A stretch of 64,000 bases of DNA, from positions 2,248,501-2,312,500 of the forward strand of contig JBBPUQ010000003.1 in NCBI GenBank assembly GCA_038501195.1, given 5' to 3'. The first letter of the stretch is position 1; the number at the start of each line of letters is the position of its first letter. Positions 47,101 to 58,894 of this stretch are shown in pieces. This DNA is from Nemania diffusa. Its lineage: Eukaryota > Ascomycota > Sordariomycetes > Xylariales > Xylariaceae. Under the pieces are notes generated by a model that worked only from the letters and a program-made list of their open reading frames with translations, was not told where the DNA came from and did no database searches. The position numbers and the translations under genes are program-made.

Positions 47101-48655
47101 CATCAAAGCACCATCAAAACCTGGGGAGACGACGGCTCAACGGGTTGAGCGAGAGAGAGCAGAACGAGCTGCTAAACTTCGCCAGGCCGAAGAAGAAGAT
47201 GCCCGTCGCGAAGCCGAACGCCAGGCCAGAATCGCTGAGGAACAGGGTGTCCCCCCACCTATTGCCAAAGTAGAGACCAAGAAACCTCCGCCGCCTCCAA
47301 TTCGGAAGGGAGCCAAGAATGAAGAAGCAAATAAGAAAGCGCACGAAGAAGAGGTAGCTCGAAAAGCTGAAGAGGCAACACGGAAGGCAGAAGAGGAGCG
47401 CCTCGCCAAAGAGCACGCGGAACAACAACGCGCAACACAACGAATGGAGTAAGCCATGTATTTTGAAATGTTTTATTAAATTACTAACCCTTGTTTCAGG
47501 GACGAAGCAAAACATCAAGAGGACGAGTTGCAAAAGGAGCGAGACGCCGCCTCTGCTCGTCTCAAGGCTTTGGAAGAGCAAGTCCGGCAAGGCAAGCTCA
47601 AGAAGGACGAAGAGAAAAAGAGGAAGAAGGCCGCGATAGCTGAGGCTAAAGAGAAAGAAGCCAAATTAGCCTCCCAGCGAGCCGAGATCGAAGCAGCACG
47701 CCAAAGAGAGCTTGAGCTTCAACGACAACTTGAAGCTATGGATGAAGAAGATTCCTCATCTGATGATGATGACGGTCCTCAGCAAATCACGCCACAAGCA
47801 TCCACGCCGACGCATGGTGGCAGTCAGCTCGGCAGTCAGGAACTTGAACGCAAGACTACCCCACCCCCTGCACCTGCACCGCCTATCGTGTCGCCGCCTT
47901 CTGCCGTTACCAGTCCTTCTGCAGACACCGAAAGCCGCAACCCCTACTTCCGCATGATGTCGCAGTCCTCGGAGTCCTCTGCGACACCGCCGGGATCCGC
48001 ATCGGCCCCATCGGCCGCTGTGGCTGCTGTGGCCCCATCACAGCCTAAGACGTCCACCAACCCATTCCACCAAATGACGCAAGCCGCCCCGTTAGGTCCG
48101 CAACCGACCGGGAATTTATCCCGGAAGCGGCCCGATACAGATGATGAATGGGGTTCGGACAATGAGGAATCCGATGATGAGTCTGATGATGACCGACCAG
48201 CTGCGGGAGCTGCCCATTTGGCATCATTGCTATTTGGCTCTATGGGTCCTCCACGACCGCTATCGGCTACAGGCGACAAGTCTAGAGGAGCTTCGCCTGC
48301 TGTCCAATCGCCGCCATTCAGCCCTCCGCTGCCGAGCGGAAGCTTCGCGGAGCCATTGACTGGTCCTCCGCCTCCGCCTCTACCGGAATCAAGCCCATCA
48401 GCCCCGCCACCGCCTCCGCCGCCTCCCCCCATGGCGAACGCTAGTGCACCATTTGCTCCTCCACCTCCTCCACCAATCCCTGGCATGGCTCCACCTCCTC
48501 CACCTCCGCCACCTGCTGCTGGGGATTTGGCTCTGCCGCCATCAGGTGGCCGTCCCTCTGGTTTCCTAGGCGAAATCCAAATGGGAAAGGCCCTGAGGAA
48601 GACCGAGACGAAGGATCGGAGTGTATCAACCGTCCGGGGAAAGGTTTTGGATTAG
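44158..48655 (+). CDS. pan1: Actin/endocytosis scaffold Pan1
   Basis: Three exons: 44158-44858, 44926-47448, 47500-48655, 1459 residues. Pan1 works at cortical actin patches with End3 and Sla1 and activates Arp2/3. Gln/Pro-rich N-terminus with LxxQxTG-type sites ([22 protein letters not shown]), the recognition motif of Prk1/Ark1 kinases. EH domain 1 spans intron 1 ([16 protein letters not shown]...[25 protein letters not shown]). EH domain 2 is near residues 440-540 ([21 protein letters not shown]...[24 protein letters not shown]). A long coiled coil follows ([15 protein letters not shown] to ~1010), then charged helices interrupted by the second intron. The C-terminus is proline-rich (runs of PPPPPP) and ends in a WH2-like actin-binding motif [17 protein letters not shown]. 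Complete and typical. Confidence 0.95.
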
Positions 48656-49722
48656 ACCAAGACTTATTTGTTTTCATATCCATATCCCGAGCTCTGGACT
48701 TTGAATGTGTTAAAGAGCAATAATTAGGACTAGGGGTAACATGGTCCTTTGGATCGAGCAGATTGTATTATCCGGTAGCTTATATGTATTTTTCTAAACT
48801 AAGCTTCGGCTTTTCTCAGTTTAATGCCAATCATACTTAGCCGTAACACTAGTCGTCTCGTTGTCAATGCTGGGCTCATAACTATCGCTGGTGATTGTTG
48901 TGAGGGTCTCCTCGTAAAGCAGGTGGACAGCGGCAGAATATGCGGCAGCTTGATCATCGCTACACGAAATATTTAGTCATTGGGGGCTTCAAAGAAAGCA
49001 TGCCAACTAGAGCCTACGGAGAAGCCCCAAGTACCTACCATTGCTATCATTTGCTAGCACCAGTGTTTATTCCGTGCTAAGAAGACAGAGACTCGACCAA
49101 ACGCTCTCCAGAAGCCCCTCCTCCGCCCCGTCGAATTCGTAGCATGACCTTAGGCCTCTAGATAGTCTGGCCTCGAGAACTGAAATAGGCGAACTGGCGA
49201 GGGGTTTGGTTAGCCTTAGGTACGCCGCATACTATGTGATGAGCGTGATAAGAGCTCGTCCTACTCGTTTCTCACCCCGACAACCGCGCTCCACTAACAG
49301 GATACAAGGGACGACGCCAGATCGCGGTTGATCCCGTATAACCTGTGTCCTTCTGAGAAGTGATGTCATAGATGCCAGCATATGGGCTTCGATATTCGTC
49401 TGATACGATGTCCCTCCAATCTTGTTAGTAATAGGTACAGTCAATCTTTACATTCCCACGGGCATACCAATGCCATGATTACTTATTCAGTAACCGGACT
49501 TTATAATCACAGCATAGCTAGATTTGTCATCCATGCTATCGGTGATAGCATACGTGTAACAATACGCAGTTGTATTTATATATGTCTTTCCCTGAGTGGG
49601 GTTTACCAAATCTAACTAGTTTCTCACCCTATATGATATTTATTCATACTTACCTTTGAGCTTCTTTTATTAGTTGTTGACTTGATAACTCTAGAAAGCC
49701 GGTTGTATGCATATACACAGCA
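48656..49722. other. Intergenic; holds an orphan minus-strand exon-like piece (48821-48959)
   Basis: 3' of PAN1. On the minus strand 48959-48821 reads DDQAAAYSAAVHLLYEET.. to ..TSVTAKYDWH then stop, preceded by a good intron end (TGACTAAAT...TTTCGTGTAG). No matching upstream exon in the right phase was found: stops close the frame before any ATG. The rest of the region shows nothing. Confidence 0.4.
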
Positions 49723-50832
49723 ATGGCGTACTCATCTACACAACGTATCCTCATCATCGGTGCCGGTGAGCTCGGCACGGCAATCTTGGAGGGTCTAGTA
49801 CGGCACTTAGCACGCCGCTCCTCGCCGGCCCCGCCGGGCTCTATTACGGTGGTTCTCAGACCGTCGACGATTAACAGTGCAGATGACAACAAGCTTCGCG
49901 CCAACGCGTATCTGCGCTCTCTGGGCGCGTCAATAGTCGCAGGAGACATGGTGCAAGACAGCGATGCACACCTGGAGGGTATGTTTCAGGGCTATGACAC
50001 GGTCATCGGGTGTAGTGGCTTCGGGCTTCCCCCAGGCACGTCGCTTCGGATCGCGAGGGCGGTGCTGCGGGCGGGGGTGAAGAGATACTTCCCCTGGCAA
50101 TGGGGCATCGACTATGACGCTATAGGCGCCGGGTCCGCGCAGGACTTGTTCGACGAGCAGATTGAGGTCCGAAAGTTGCTCAGGGCGCAGAACGAGGTAG
50201 ACTGGGTCGTGGTCAGCGTGGGCTTGTTTATGAGGTACGTGGCAACTAACTACATGTCCTCTGCGATAATCCATGGCCTAAAGGGTCGTGTGAGAAGCTA
50301 GAATCATTGTCTTCTTCAGATTTACGTATGGCGGAGAGCTGGTTAGGTGTATTTCGGGATATATCATTACCGAAGCTGAAGTTGTAAGCTCGATGCTGAC
50401 GTGGAATATAGCTTTATATTCCTACCCGAGTTTGGAGTTGTCGACCTGGAGGCCCGAACGCTCCGCGCCCTAGGCAGCTGGGATACACGAGTGAGCCTCA
50501 CGACGCCAAGGGATATCGGACGTGTTGCAGCCGAGATCGTATACGAGCCCCGAGAAATAAACAGGCAGATCGTCTTCGTGGCTGGAGATACTGTCAGCTA
50601 CGGGGATGTGGCAGATTTGGTAGCCAAGAGGTTTGGTGGCCAGTGGAAGAGGGAGGTCTGGGATATGCAGACATTAGAGCAAAGGTTCAAAGCCAATCCA
50701 GATGATGGCATGGTGAAATATCAAAATGTGTTCGGTGCGGGCCGCGGCGTGGCTTGGGACACGGCCAGCATCTTTAATATGCAACGCGGGATGGAAATGC
50801 AGAGTGTCGAGGACTTCTTGAGGGAGATGTGA
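49723..50832 (+). CDS. NmrA-like / isoflavone-reductase-like NAD(P)-binding protein
   Basis: Two exons, 49723-50234 and 50412-50832, 310 residues (intron 177 bp, branch GCTGAC). The N-terminal Rossmann motif is ILIIGAGELGTAILEGL; later blocks are GYDTVIGCSGFG, RYFPWQWGIDYDAIG, VSVGLFM-SFIFLPEFGVVD rejoined across the intron, and LTTPRDIGRVAAEIVY. These fit the NmrA/PCBER-type atypical short-chain dehydrogenase group, usually NADPH-binding reductases or redox sensors. The Lys that serves as catalyst in plant isoflavone reductases is not obvious; the local sequence is QWGID. Substrate unknown. Not obviously part of the RiPP cluster 5 kb downstream. Confidence 0.82.
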
Positions 50833-52255
50833 TATAGGTATTAGATATAAGCCACTTGAGGTATCGCGAACATTGTTCGTAGACAGTGCAAACAATTGCC
50901 ATACGTTCGAATAAGTTCCTTTGGACACGTGGGAAATAGGTCGCGGGACTCGGTCTAACCACCTGAACCGTCTACAAGAAATCAATGTGACACACCAATC
51001 GGCTGGTACAATGATTATTGGCGTACCCTTCCCTTTCTCCCACTGTACTGTCTTCATATCGTACCTTTTTCTTTTTTTGTACTTTAATACGAGAAACATA
51101 TAGTGTTTGTAAGGTGGGGGAGAGGGTTTATGCTTATAGATGGTTAAAGCGAGCCACGCTGCATACCTATTGCATGTCTTGGCGCAACTCTTGGATCTCG
51201 GGTTGCGGCGAGCGGTTAGGTATCTATCACAGCGACTATGATCACGCTCACTTGGTTATGGACCCTGAATTCTTGTAATATTATAATATTAGGTATGGAG
51301 TATGGGAAAACCCAAACCTACAATACTATGGAATAAGAGTTGAAAAACTAGCAGCCTGTGACAAGATGCTTCTTATATACTAGCTACTCTGTATACGTAC
51401 CTCTGAGACTTGGAAATCGAGTCTCCCTTTGTGTTGTTTCTTATGCTACTCTTTTCGGAAGCATGGGGTTGTTATGATTGGGCGCGACTCAATCTATTGA
51501 TAGGCCAGCAGGTGGTGAATAGATCTCGGTGGGGCTAGAGATCTGAAACAACGCGGTTGCCGTGGAGACGAACTACCTACTTCCGCACAGAGTGCTCTGT
51601 AGGGGCCTAAGTACCCATCCCCACTACTGCACCTAAGCAGATACCTACCTTAGGTACAAACTTAGGTAGGCAATATGCACAGCACCTAGCATTACCTACC
51701 TACGCCGCCAGCTGACCCAGTGGTTGTTGATTGATCGATCTCCGTCCAGTCCTGTGGCCTGCCTACCTTTCTATGTATGTCTTCCCCTCCATCCCTCCAT
51801 TTAGACAGGCAGTTTAACACACCCCCTTCAGCATTACTGCCTCCAAGACACACTTAAGTGGTTTCATTGCTGCTATTCGCTATTCGTCGTCGTACCTTCG
51901 CAGGCGAATCGAGTGCACGAGGGTTGCACCAATCAATCTCTAGTAGTGTTTTGACCACTTGCAATGCCTCGTTCGATGTTCTTGCTATTTCCAGCTGTCT
52001 AACAACGAGCGCGTCTATATCCATCATTGCGAGACCGCGTCCTATCCGTCCTACCTGGGCCGTCGACAACCTGTAGCAAGACAGCAAGAAGCTGCAGCAT
52101 GACGAGACGCATACGACTGTGATCTGAATCTCGCTTAGAACCCAGAACCCAGAACCCAACTCGATCGCAGACGGGTTGCAAGCGACCTGCATAACAATAC
52201 ATATTCAAGGCCAAACCACAGCGCGTGCGCGCATCATACACCTAACTCGCCCACC
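50833..52255. other. Intergenic and ASE1 promoter
   Basis: No supported gene. Palindromic ACCTACCTTAGGTAC units at 51641-51708. The ~400 bp before ASE1 is GC-richer, and the start codon has a good context (CCCACCATGG). Confidence 0.5.
51641..51708. repeat. ACCTACCTTAGGTAC repeat cluster
   Basis: Another intergenic member of the TAGGTACC family, about 550 bp before the ASE1 start. Confidence 0.6.
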
Positions 52256-54620
52256 ATGGATGCGAGCTATCTCTCCCAACAGGTCAATACCATTATTGGC
52301 CAACTCCATGGCTTGTTCGACGAGATTGGCGTTCCCAGCCATGATCGCGACCACAGAGAAGAAGAGGTGAGAAGCTACCCAGAGCAAGACATTGCATTGC
52401 TGGACTTGCGTGGGCTAACATAGTGGTGGGCCAGCTCTTTGCAGCGCTTTCTCAAACATTAAACAACCAGGTTAAAGTCGTCACCGCAGAGAAGAAGGAA
52501 ATGGTTGACGAGGCGGAACGCATTATTACTCTAATCCGGCAAATGGAAATGTCTCTCGACGATAGCAAGGCGCAGCGCGACCCAGAAGATGATGACCTTA
52601 AAGTTGCATTTCCCCTCACCCAGTGCCTAAAGGTGTTAAAGGAGAAGCATATGCAGATAGGGAAACTGCATCGAGAGCGGTTCGAACAGGTCAAGAGTAA
52701 GCCTTCATTATTCCTCACTTTGTTGACTCGTGGTATGCATTTTATATGGGGCGCACTTCTAACTCGGCTTGGATAGAGCTTGTTCAGGCCTTGGAATCAT
52801 ATTCTTCCCATCTTGAACCGACCTTCGTCAAGATTGCGCTACCCCCTACGGGCCCAAAACAGTCTCTACCACCAACATTCGATCTTTCGCCCACGTACGT
52901 TGACAAACTAGACGACGAATTTACTCGGGTTTACGAAGAATACACTCGACGAGTAGCAACTGTAAAGGCACTTTCCGAGAACATCATCCAGCTCTGGGCT
53001 GAGCTTGGAACACCTCAAGCGCAGACTGACAGTGCCATTGTGAAATACTATCGAGATGCCCCTGAGCAACTTGGTTTGCACGAAGAAGATCTCTCGAGAC
53101 TACGGACAAAGAGAGACAAGTTGGCTGACGAGAAGAAATCCCGCGAGAAACGCCTCAAGGACCTTAAACTGGCGGTTGAGGCGCTCTGGGAGAAACTCGG
53201 TGTTGAGGAATCAGAACGTAAATCATTTCTTAACAGGAACCGCGGATGCGGCGTTCGGCAGATCAACGAGTTCGAGGATGAATTAGCAAGACTGAATGAG
53301 CTCAAGCGACAGAACTTGCATTTGTTCGTCGAAGACGCGCGCTTCAAGCTGCAGGAGCTCTGGGATGCGTTATATTTTTCTGAGGACGAAATGTTAGAAT
53401 TTACACCAGCTTTCTCTGATGTCTACAGCGACGCGCTGCTAGAAGCTCACGAGAGGGAGATATCTCGCCTCGAAGCCCTGAAGGAGCAACGGGCCCCAGC
53501 ATTAGCACTTATCGATAGACACCGGACCCTTGTTCATGACCGCGACGAACTAAATGCGTCAAGCCAAGATGCATCGCGTCTCATGATGCGTGGCCAGAAG
53601 GGAGAAAGACGAGACCCTGGCAAGTTACTTCGTGAAGAGAAGATGCGAAAGAGAATTACCAAAGAACTACCAAAGGTTGCGGCGGAGCTGGCTAAGTTGT
53701 TAGCCAAGTGGGAGGATGACTATGGCCGTCCATTCCTCGTCCATGGCGAGCGATACTTAGATCTTCTTGAACCTGACGAGCCCCGACCTGCGCCGGGGCC
53801 GAGAGCAAAAACACCAGCAGGACCAAGAAATGCAGCCCCTAGCCGCGCAAATAGTGTTGCAAGTAGAGCCGCCACAATTACTAGGTCTAAAACGCCGACG
53901 GCAAACCCAACAGGCACCTTGAGGAAAGCTGCTGCCCCTAGCCAAGCCGTGAAGGATCCGAAGGCTAGCCCTTCTAGAATTCCGGCACGAGCGCCTCTGT
54001 CCAACCTCAAACACGGCAATAACTCCCCCGAAAGAGCACGACCAGACACTCGAGCCCAAGGCGCGTTGCGACCAGGTCATCCTCTCGCAAGAGCTCCTCC
54101 TCCGAAGATGAGGGAGCTCGCACCACCTCCACAGCTAGAAACGCCGGTGAATCCTTATCGCGGTGTAGGACTCGGCTCGGGCTCACATGTGCGAGCTGTG
54201 GAGCCGGAGGACGTGTATGATGATCGGAACTCGCAGCAAAACTATGGGCGGCCTTATATGCATCAAGCCTCTCACGCCTCGATGCGTAACGAACGACATG
54301 CACAGCCCGCATACCCACACGCCCCTCCGCCAAGACAAACTTCGAACACATCGACAGCGATATCAGGTTCGGAAAATTGGGAGACATATGACGATAATTC
54401 GGAGCCTGAGCCTGATGCTTCAGACGCATACTATGCCAAAGTCAGAGCAGCAAGAGGAAAACGACTCACGCCCGAGGACGGTTATGGCAATGCACCAACT
54501 GGCCAAGCCAAGCGCTTTCGGGGCCTCCCTCCTGCTACGCATGGCAGCCACGTAACTGTCGACGCCGAAGGCAATCGAATTATCTCGGGGAGCGAATGGA
54601 CCGACGAAGACGCTTTCTAA
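52256..54620 (+). CDS. ase1: Anaphase spindle elongation protein Ase1 (PRC1/MAP65)
   Basis: Three exons: 52256-52366, 52435-52696, 52777-54620, 738 residues. Ase1 is the microtubule-associated protein that crosslinks antiparallel microtubules of the spindle midzone. The N-terminal dimerisation region (MDASYLSQQVNTIIGQLHGL..LFAALSQTLNNQV) is a coiled coil. The spectrin-like core contains LWAELGTPQAQTDS, the family signature LWEKLGVEESERKSF and ALYFSEDEMLEF. Further on come the conserved basic segment KMRKRITKELPKVAAELAKLLAKWEDDYGRPFLVHG and a disordered, Ser/Pro/Arg-rich tail that ends SGSEWTDEDAF, likely the target of mitotic kinases. Intron 2 was placed where EQVKKLVQAL is restored. Length is normal. 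Confidence 0.95.
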
Positions 54621-55548
54621 TAACCTACCCTCCTTTGTCTCTCATGGCTGAATGATCACGAGATGCTAGGTGACACACGACTCACGACGGCGTATCATAA
54701 AAAGCATGCTTTCTTAGGAAACCTTTAATAGCCTACGCGGCATCTTCACCTTTGTGCTGTTGTTGGTCTATTTCGCCGACGCTTAACTAAGTACTTTGTT
54801 TGTACTACTCACTTCGACACCTCATATTCTCTTCTTTTACTCGACTGTCTTCACCCGTAGAATTTCGACAGTCGTCGCAGGGAACGCTGGGCCCAAATTC
54901 CTGCGTATTTTTTTTTCCTTTTAAAGCAAGAGCCAGCTAGAGGTTGGCACTTGAGATCTCAGCTCTCGCTGTAAAAATTTCCTTTATGAAACTGGAATAT
55001 ACTCGGAAGGCGGAAGGATTGAGGAACGAGGCGGTGGATAAGCCCTGGCTAGTGTAGGCGTTGGTCTCTGTGTGAATATTAGGCGTTTGGTATGGCGTAC
55101 ATAGTACGAGAGACGGTGTTTCGTCTCTTTCCTCTATACGTAGAAGAAAGAATTGTAAGACAAGCTATTGCTGTATTAATGCATGAATAGTACTCTCACG
55201 TACATTGCAGATAGTCCCGTCTTTTTTTTAGTGGTGAGAATCTAGGTGTACTGTGCTACCTACCAAGTAGGTATCCCAAAGAGAAAGGCAGTACCTTTAT
55301 TATGCTGTGGTACCTATGAGATAGGTTTCACCATTTTTAAATGAAAACGGGAGTCCCTTGCAGATAGGTTTTATCATGATTGTAGTTAAATCATTGCTAC
55401 TATGTACTGTGTTCTCTCATATGATTACAGATCCCGGAATCAACTTTAGATTCACACCCTATCTACCCCTTACTGCCACGGCATTCAGCTCTTCATTTTT
55501 CATTTAGGGTCAAGGGTGTAAAATTTCCCCTTTTCCCAATCAACCCCC
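54621..55548. other. Intergenic between ASE1 and the RiPP cluster
   Basis: Convergent 3' flanks. Pyrimidine-rich stretches (54750-54930) and AT-rich DNA; no coding. Marks the left border of the proposed cluster. Confidence 0.5.
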
Positions 55549-56656
55549 CTAGCTCTGTCTTGGGTGGGCATTGGCATCTCTTGCAAGAGTCCACTCGTGT
55601 ATCTTCTCAAAGTTACGACAGGTATGCACAACCTCGGTGTTTTGTAGTATACGATCACGCTTCGTCGACCATTGGACTGGGACCGTAGTTAGGTCGACGG
55701 CACACATAATACCTTGTCGGATATAGTCGATGCAGTGTTCTGTATGTATCAATTAGCGCTTCCTGGTGCCCTTATTGGGAGATGATGCGAGTTCAACTAC
55801 TTACCTACGTGCATGGTATGCACAGGTTCCGGGTTAGGAGGAGTGTAGTAGTCTGGGCGAAGAGCTTTGCGGAGAACATCCTTATTATACTCGATCAGTA
55901 TGGTATCGTTGGGGAGTTAGGGGAGTTCAAGCACTTACTAAACAGTGAAGTTGGTGGAACGAGTCTGGTCCAGTCAAGTACCAGCCTCCAGGTTTCTGAT
56001 ACGTTAAGTGGGCGACGCTCTCTGCTTCCTCGCCTCTTAAGTCAACAGCTTGGCCTAAGAATATTGTCAGTCGGTATACAGAATAAGGACTTATGAGTCG
56101 GTGCTTTATTACCTCTGATCAGTGATCTCCAGCGTCGGTCTAATTCATCGCTTGGTTCGCCTACATATTGAGGGACGCCCGGCTCGATGGATCGGTAAGT
56201 CGTGCCGTTCTCATCAAACTTTAGGCCACCGGTGAATTTAACTTGCTTCAGTTCAATTGAGGGGCGTAGAGGTTCTGCGTAGGTGAAGCATGTCAGTTCG
56301 ATTGCATAATTGAGGAGGGGAGAGGGCGCGGAGGACTCTTCAAGTCACTCACCGAGATCATTGCTGAATCCAGTCTCGTACGTGTGTCTACGAGGCGACG
56401 ATGCGATCGCCGTTGTGAACCATGCTGATAGAGCCAGAGACAAGAGCCATAGAATACCGATCAACACATACTTTGTATAGCGCCTTCGCCCCTCAGAAAC
56501 TTGGTCTATAAAAGGTAGTTTGCTTTCAAAGTCACTTGGTCGCCACCTCTCGCTGGCGCTGCCTGGTGTCATCGTGGTAGTCGATGCAATGTCTGAATCC
56601 TTCTCGGCTCCTGAGAATTGAGATGCCCCGTCCATACTCTCTTTTTCAGAAGCCAT
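55549..56656 (-). CDS. UstYa-family oxidase 1 (DUF3328), RiPP-modifying
   Basis: Five exons: 56656-56353, 56274-56113, 56054-55939, 55880-55805, 55739-55549, 282 residues, all phases agreeing. UstYa proteins make oxidative ring closures on ribosomal peptides such as ustiloxin and asperipin. A cytosolic N-terminus is followed by one membrane anchor (residues 61-84, YVLIGILWLLSLALSAWF), so the rest should be lumenal. Then come VKFTGGLKFDENGTTYR, the VDLRGEEAE region and both signature motifs: HQLHCL (189-194) and HCIDYIRQ (221-228), whose histidines and cysteines are intact. A conserved stretch LRKALRPDYY lies between them. Start at MASEKES; an in-frame ATG 66 bases upstream is possible. Lies ~2.2 kb from the precursor gene, same strand. 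Confidence 0.9.
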
Positions 56657-58894
56657 TGTATGGCTCAATGGTATGCTAGTATGTTTCCTGTCTCTGAGTA
56701 GAGAGATATCCAGATCGCCCACGACTATGGAATAGAAGATGGGAAAACGAGCGAGTTACGATTCCTTAGATCAAGAAGCCAGGCGAGCCCTCTTCTCAGG
56801 AAGAGCCCGTGAGCTCCCGCCTAGACAGTGTGGGAAATACTTCTGGCTCAAAAGATACATCAGTGAGCTCTACTATCTCTCATGAGAGTCGATATAGAAC
56901 CAGTCTCGGCATCACGCAAGTTTACACCTTCCTAAAGCTGTAAGGCGACTGGTCTTGGACATGGAGATACCATTGCCGATCCGTGACCAACTATGTGGGT
57001 AGGAAAGACTAACATCAGACACGACGGCCTAGGATCATAGACTACGGTTTGTATGTAATTGCCTATCATGAGTGACAAGGAGCTACTACGGAGTCCGGAA
57101 TCTCCACGATAGCTAAAGCATAGCCGTGGTGTACAGCACTAGACTAGATACTATACGCGCCGTTCCGGTGTATGACAGGTTCCACTTCATGCTAGGACCC
57201 AAGAGATGTCGGTTGGCGCTCGCTTATATGTAGGCGAGCAATGACGAAAATGCGGGGGAGATGCTGGTTATTTGGTTCGAAGTGCTCCCCTTGCATGATA
57301 CCATGCAGATCACGCGTCGTGGGCAACTGTAATCCTCCCCTCGGTTAGGCTAGTTGGAACATTGGCGCGCAGATGCAAAGGCGCTACGCGATTTCGCTCT
57401 CCGGAGAAGCCATAGAAACTACCAGGCCGTAGGCGGCTTTACCTGAATAGTTTATCGTTTATCGCCATCTGTCATCAGAGCCAGGACAACGGCGCATCTA
57501 ATACCTAAGAATGAGGCCGAGAATGAACCCCGACATCGGAACCCACATCCAATTCTGGTCGTATCGGATCTAAGCCCGTTGTATTTGTTCCGAATATCAC
57601 GAGTCTACCGAAGGCATTGAGGGAGGGTGGCGTTGAAGTGGCGCCGATGAGCCGCCTGCACCCCACACGATGCATGCATGAATCTGTTGTTTCAACCCAT
57701 CTTTGACCATAAATCACACAGAATGCAAGAATAGGTATTCTAGAGCTTCAGCGCCTATTATACAACCGCGACAATCGAGGTCGGTTGACTACAAAGTTAT
57801 ATGTGGAACTTTGCCGGGTTTAGTGTAAGACCCGCATACTTAATGCGGCAATTACCAAATTCAGTCATTATTATATACTTGGTACGATACTACTATACAG
57901 TAGTTACACTACACCTCGACGATAGAGTTCCGGCTCCAAATACCTACGCATAGGTATAGTAATAAATGCCGAATCCGCTAATTCTGGATATGTAATGTTA
58001 AACCTGGTTAAGGTTGTTAGTACTTAAGCTACAGCATACTTGCCAGGTTTCCATACGGGAGCCATACGGGCTGAACTTTAGTGTAATACATCAATACGCA
58101 GTCGGGCAATTGGCCCTCATCGCCATTGGTTAGATAATCTTCAGAAGCTTTAGCTCTATCTATCCCTACAAAGTGGAGCCGCGTATGCACATGCATGGGC
58201 AGTTCCAAGCTCTGCCAACTACATTTCATAATTGCGTTTGATGCTGGACCACGACATAAGCTCTTGCGAGACAGAGTCACAAATAACCATGTTCTTGTGC
58301 GTAGCTTGGAAGCCAAAAGCAGTAAGCAGAATCATGCTCTGTTGTTTCTTTGAGAATCGTCTACAGCGTATCACGTCAAGATATTTGAGCAAGGGCTTAT
58401 GCATGTGAGGACCTGTATAGCAGACTTAATTTGCCAGTGTTCTTCTTAGGTCCCAGGATACCAAAGGTCCGTTACTCTTTTTCCAGGGTTAATGGGGTTA
58501 ATGGGGATAAGGTGGGAATGTTACTAAGACTATATCTAGGGCTCTAGGTACACCATACCTAGGTACTCGAGGCCGGTTATTCCTTTTCCCTTTTTGAGCT
58601 GAGTACGTAGGTCCGAAGCATGGTATTGTGCTAATACACGCAGTATCATGTATAAGGCTCAATTGTGACAAGTATTTATACCATTGAGCTATCTTGCGAG
58701 CAAATAAGGTTAGGATAAGCTAGTTATTGGTCATATGTACAAGTTCTTCCCAAAACCCCATGCACCCAACCTCCTACACCAAGACCCAACATCACAACTG
58801 ATCGACTATAGCTAATGCAGAGAGTGATAATGGAAACGCGCCATCTCTGACAGATATTGTTAATATCAGAATCCATGCCCGACTCCGTCGCTCC
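56657..58894. other. Gap inside the RiPP cluster; no supported gene
   Basis: 2.2 kb between oxidase 1 and the precursor stop. I see no complete gene. Minus-strand open pieces at 57505-57717 and 58029-58404 (for example HVHTRLHFVGIDRAKASEDY and DCVLMYYTKVQPVWLPYGNL) look weakly coding but match no family I know and may be decayed. A CTCCGGAG palindrome near 57399, in the far upstream region of oxidase 1, is the sort of site Zn2Cys6 regulators use; this is only suggestive. The precursor's 3' flank carries a degenerate repeat (about 58845-58894). Confidence 0.45.

Noticed and set aside
47944..48486. 180-codon minus frame rich in Gly
   Set aside because: Antisense of PAN1's proline-rich region; poly-Gly is simply the complement of poly-Pro codons.
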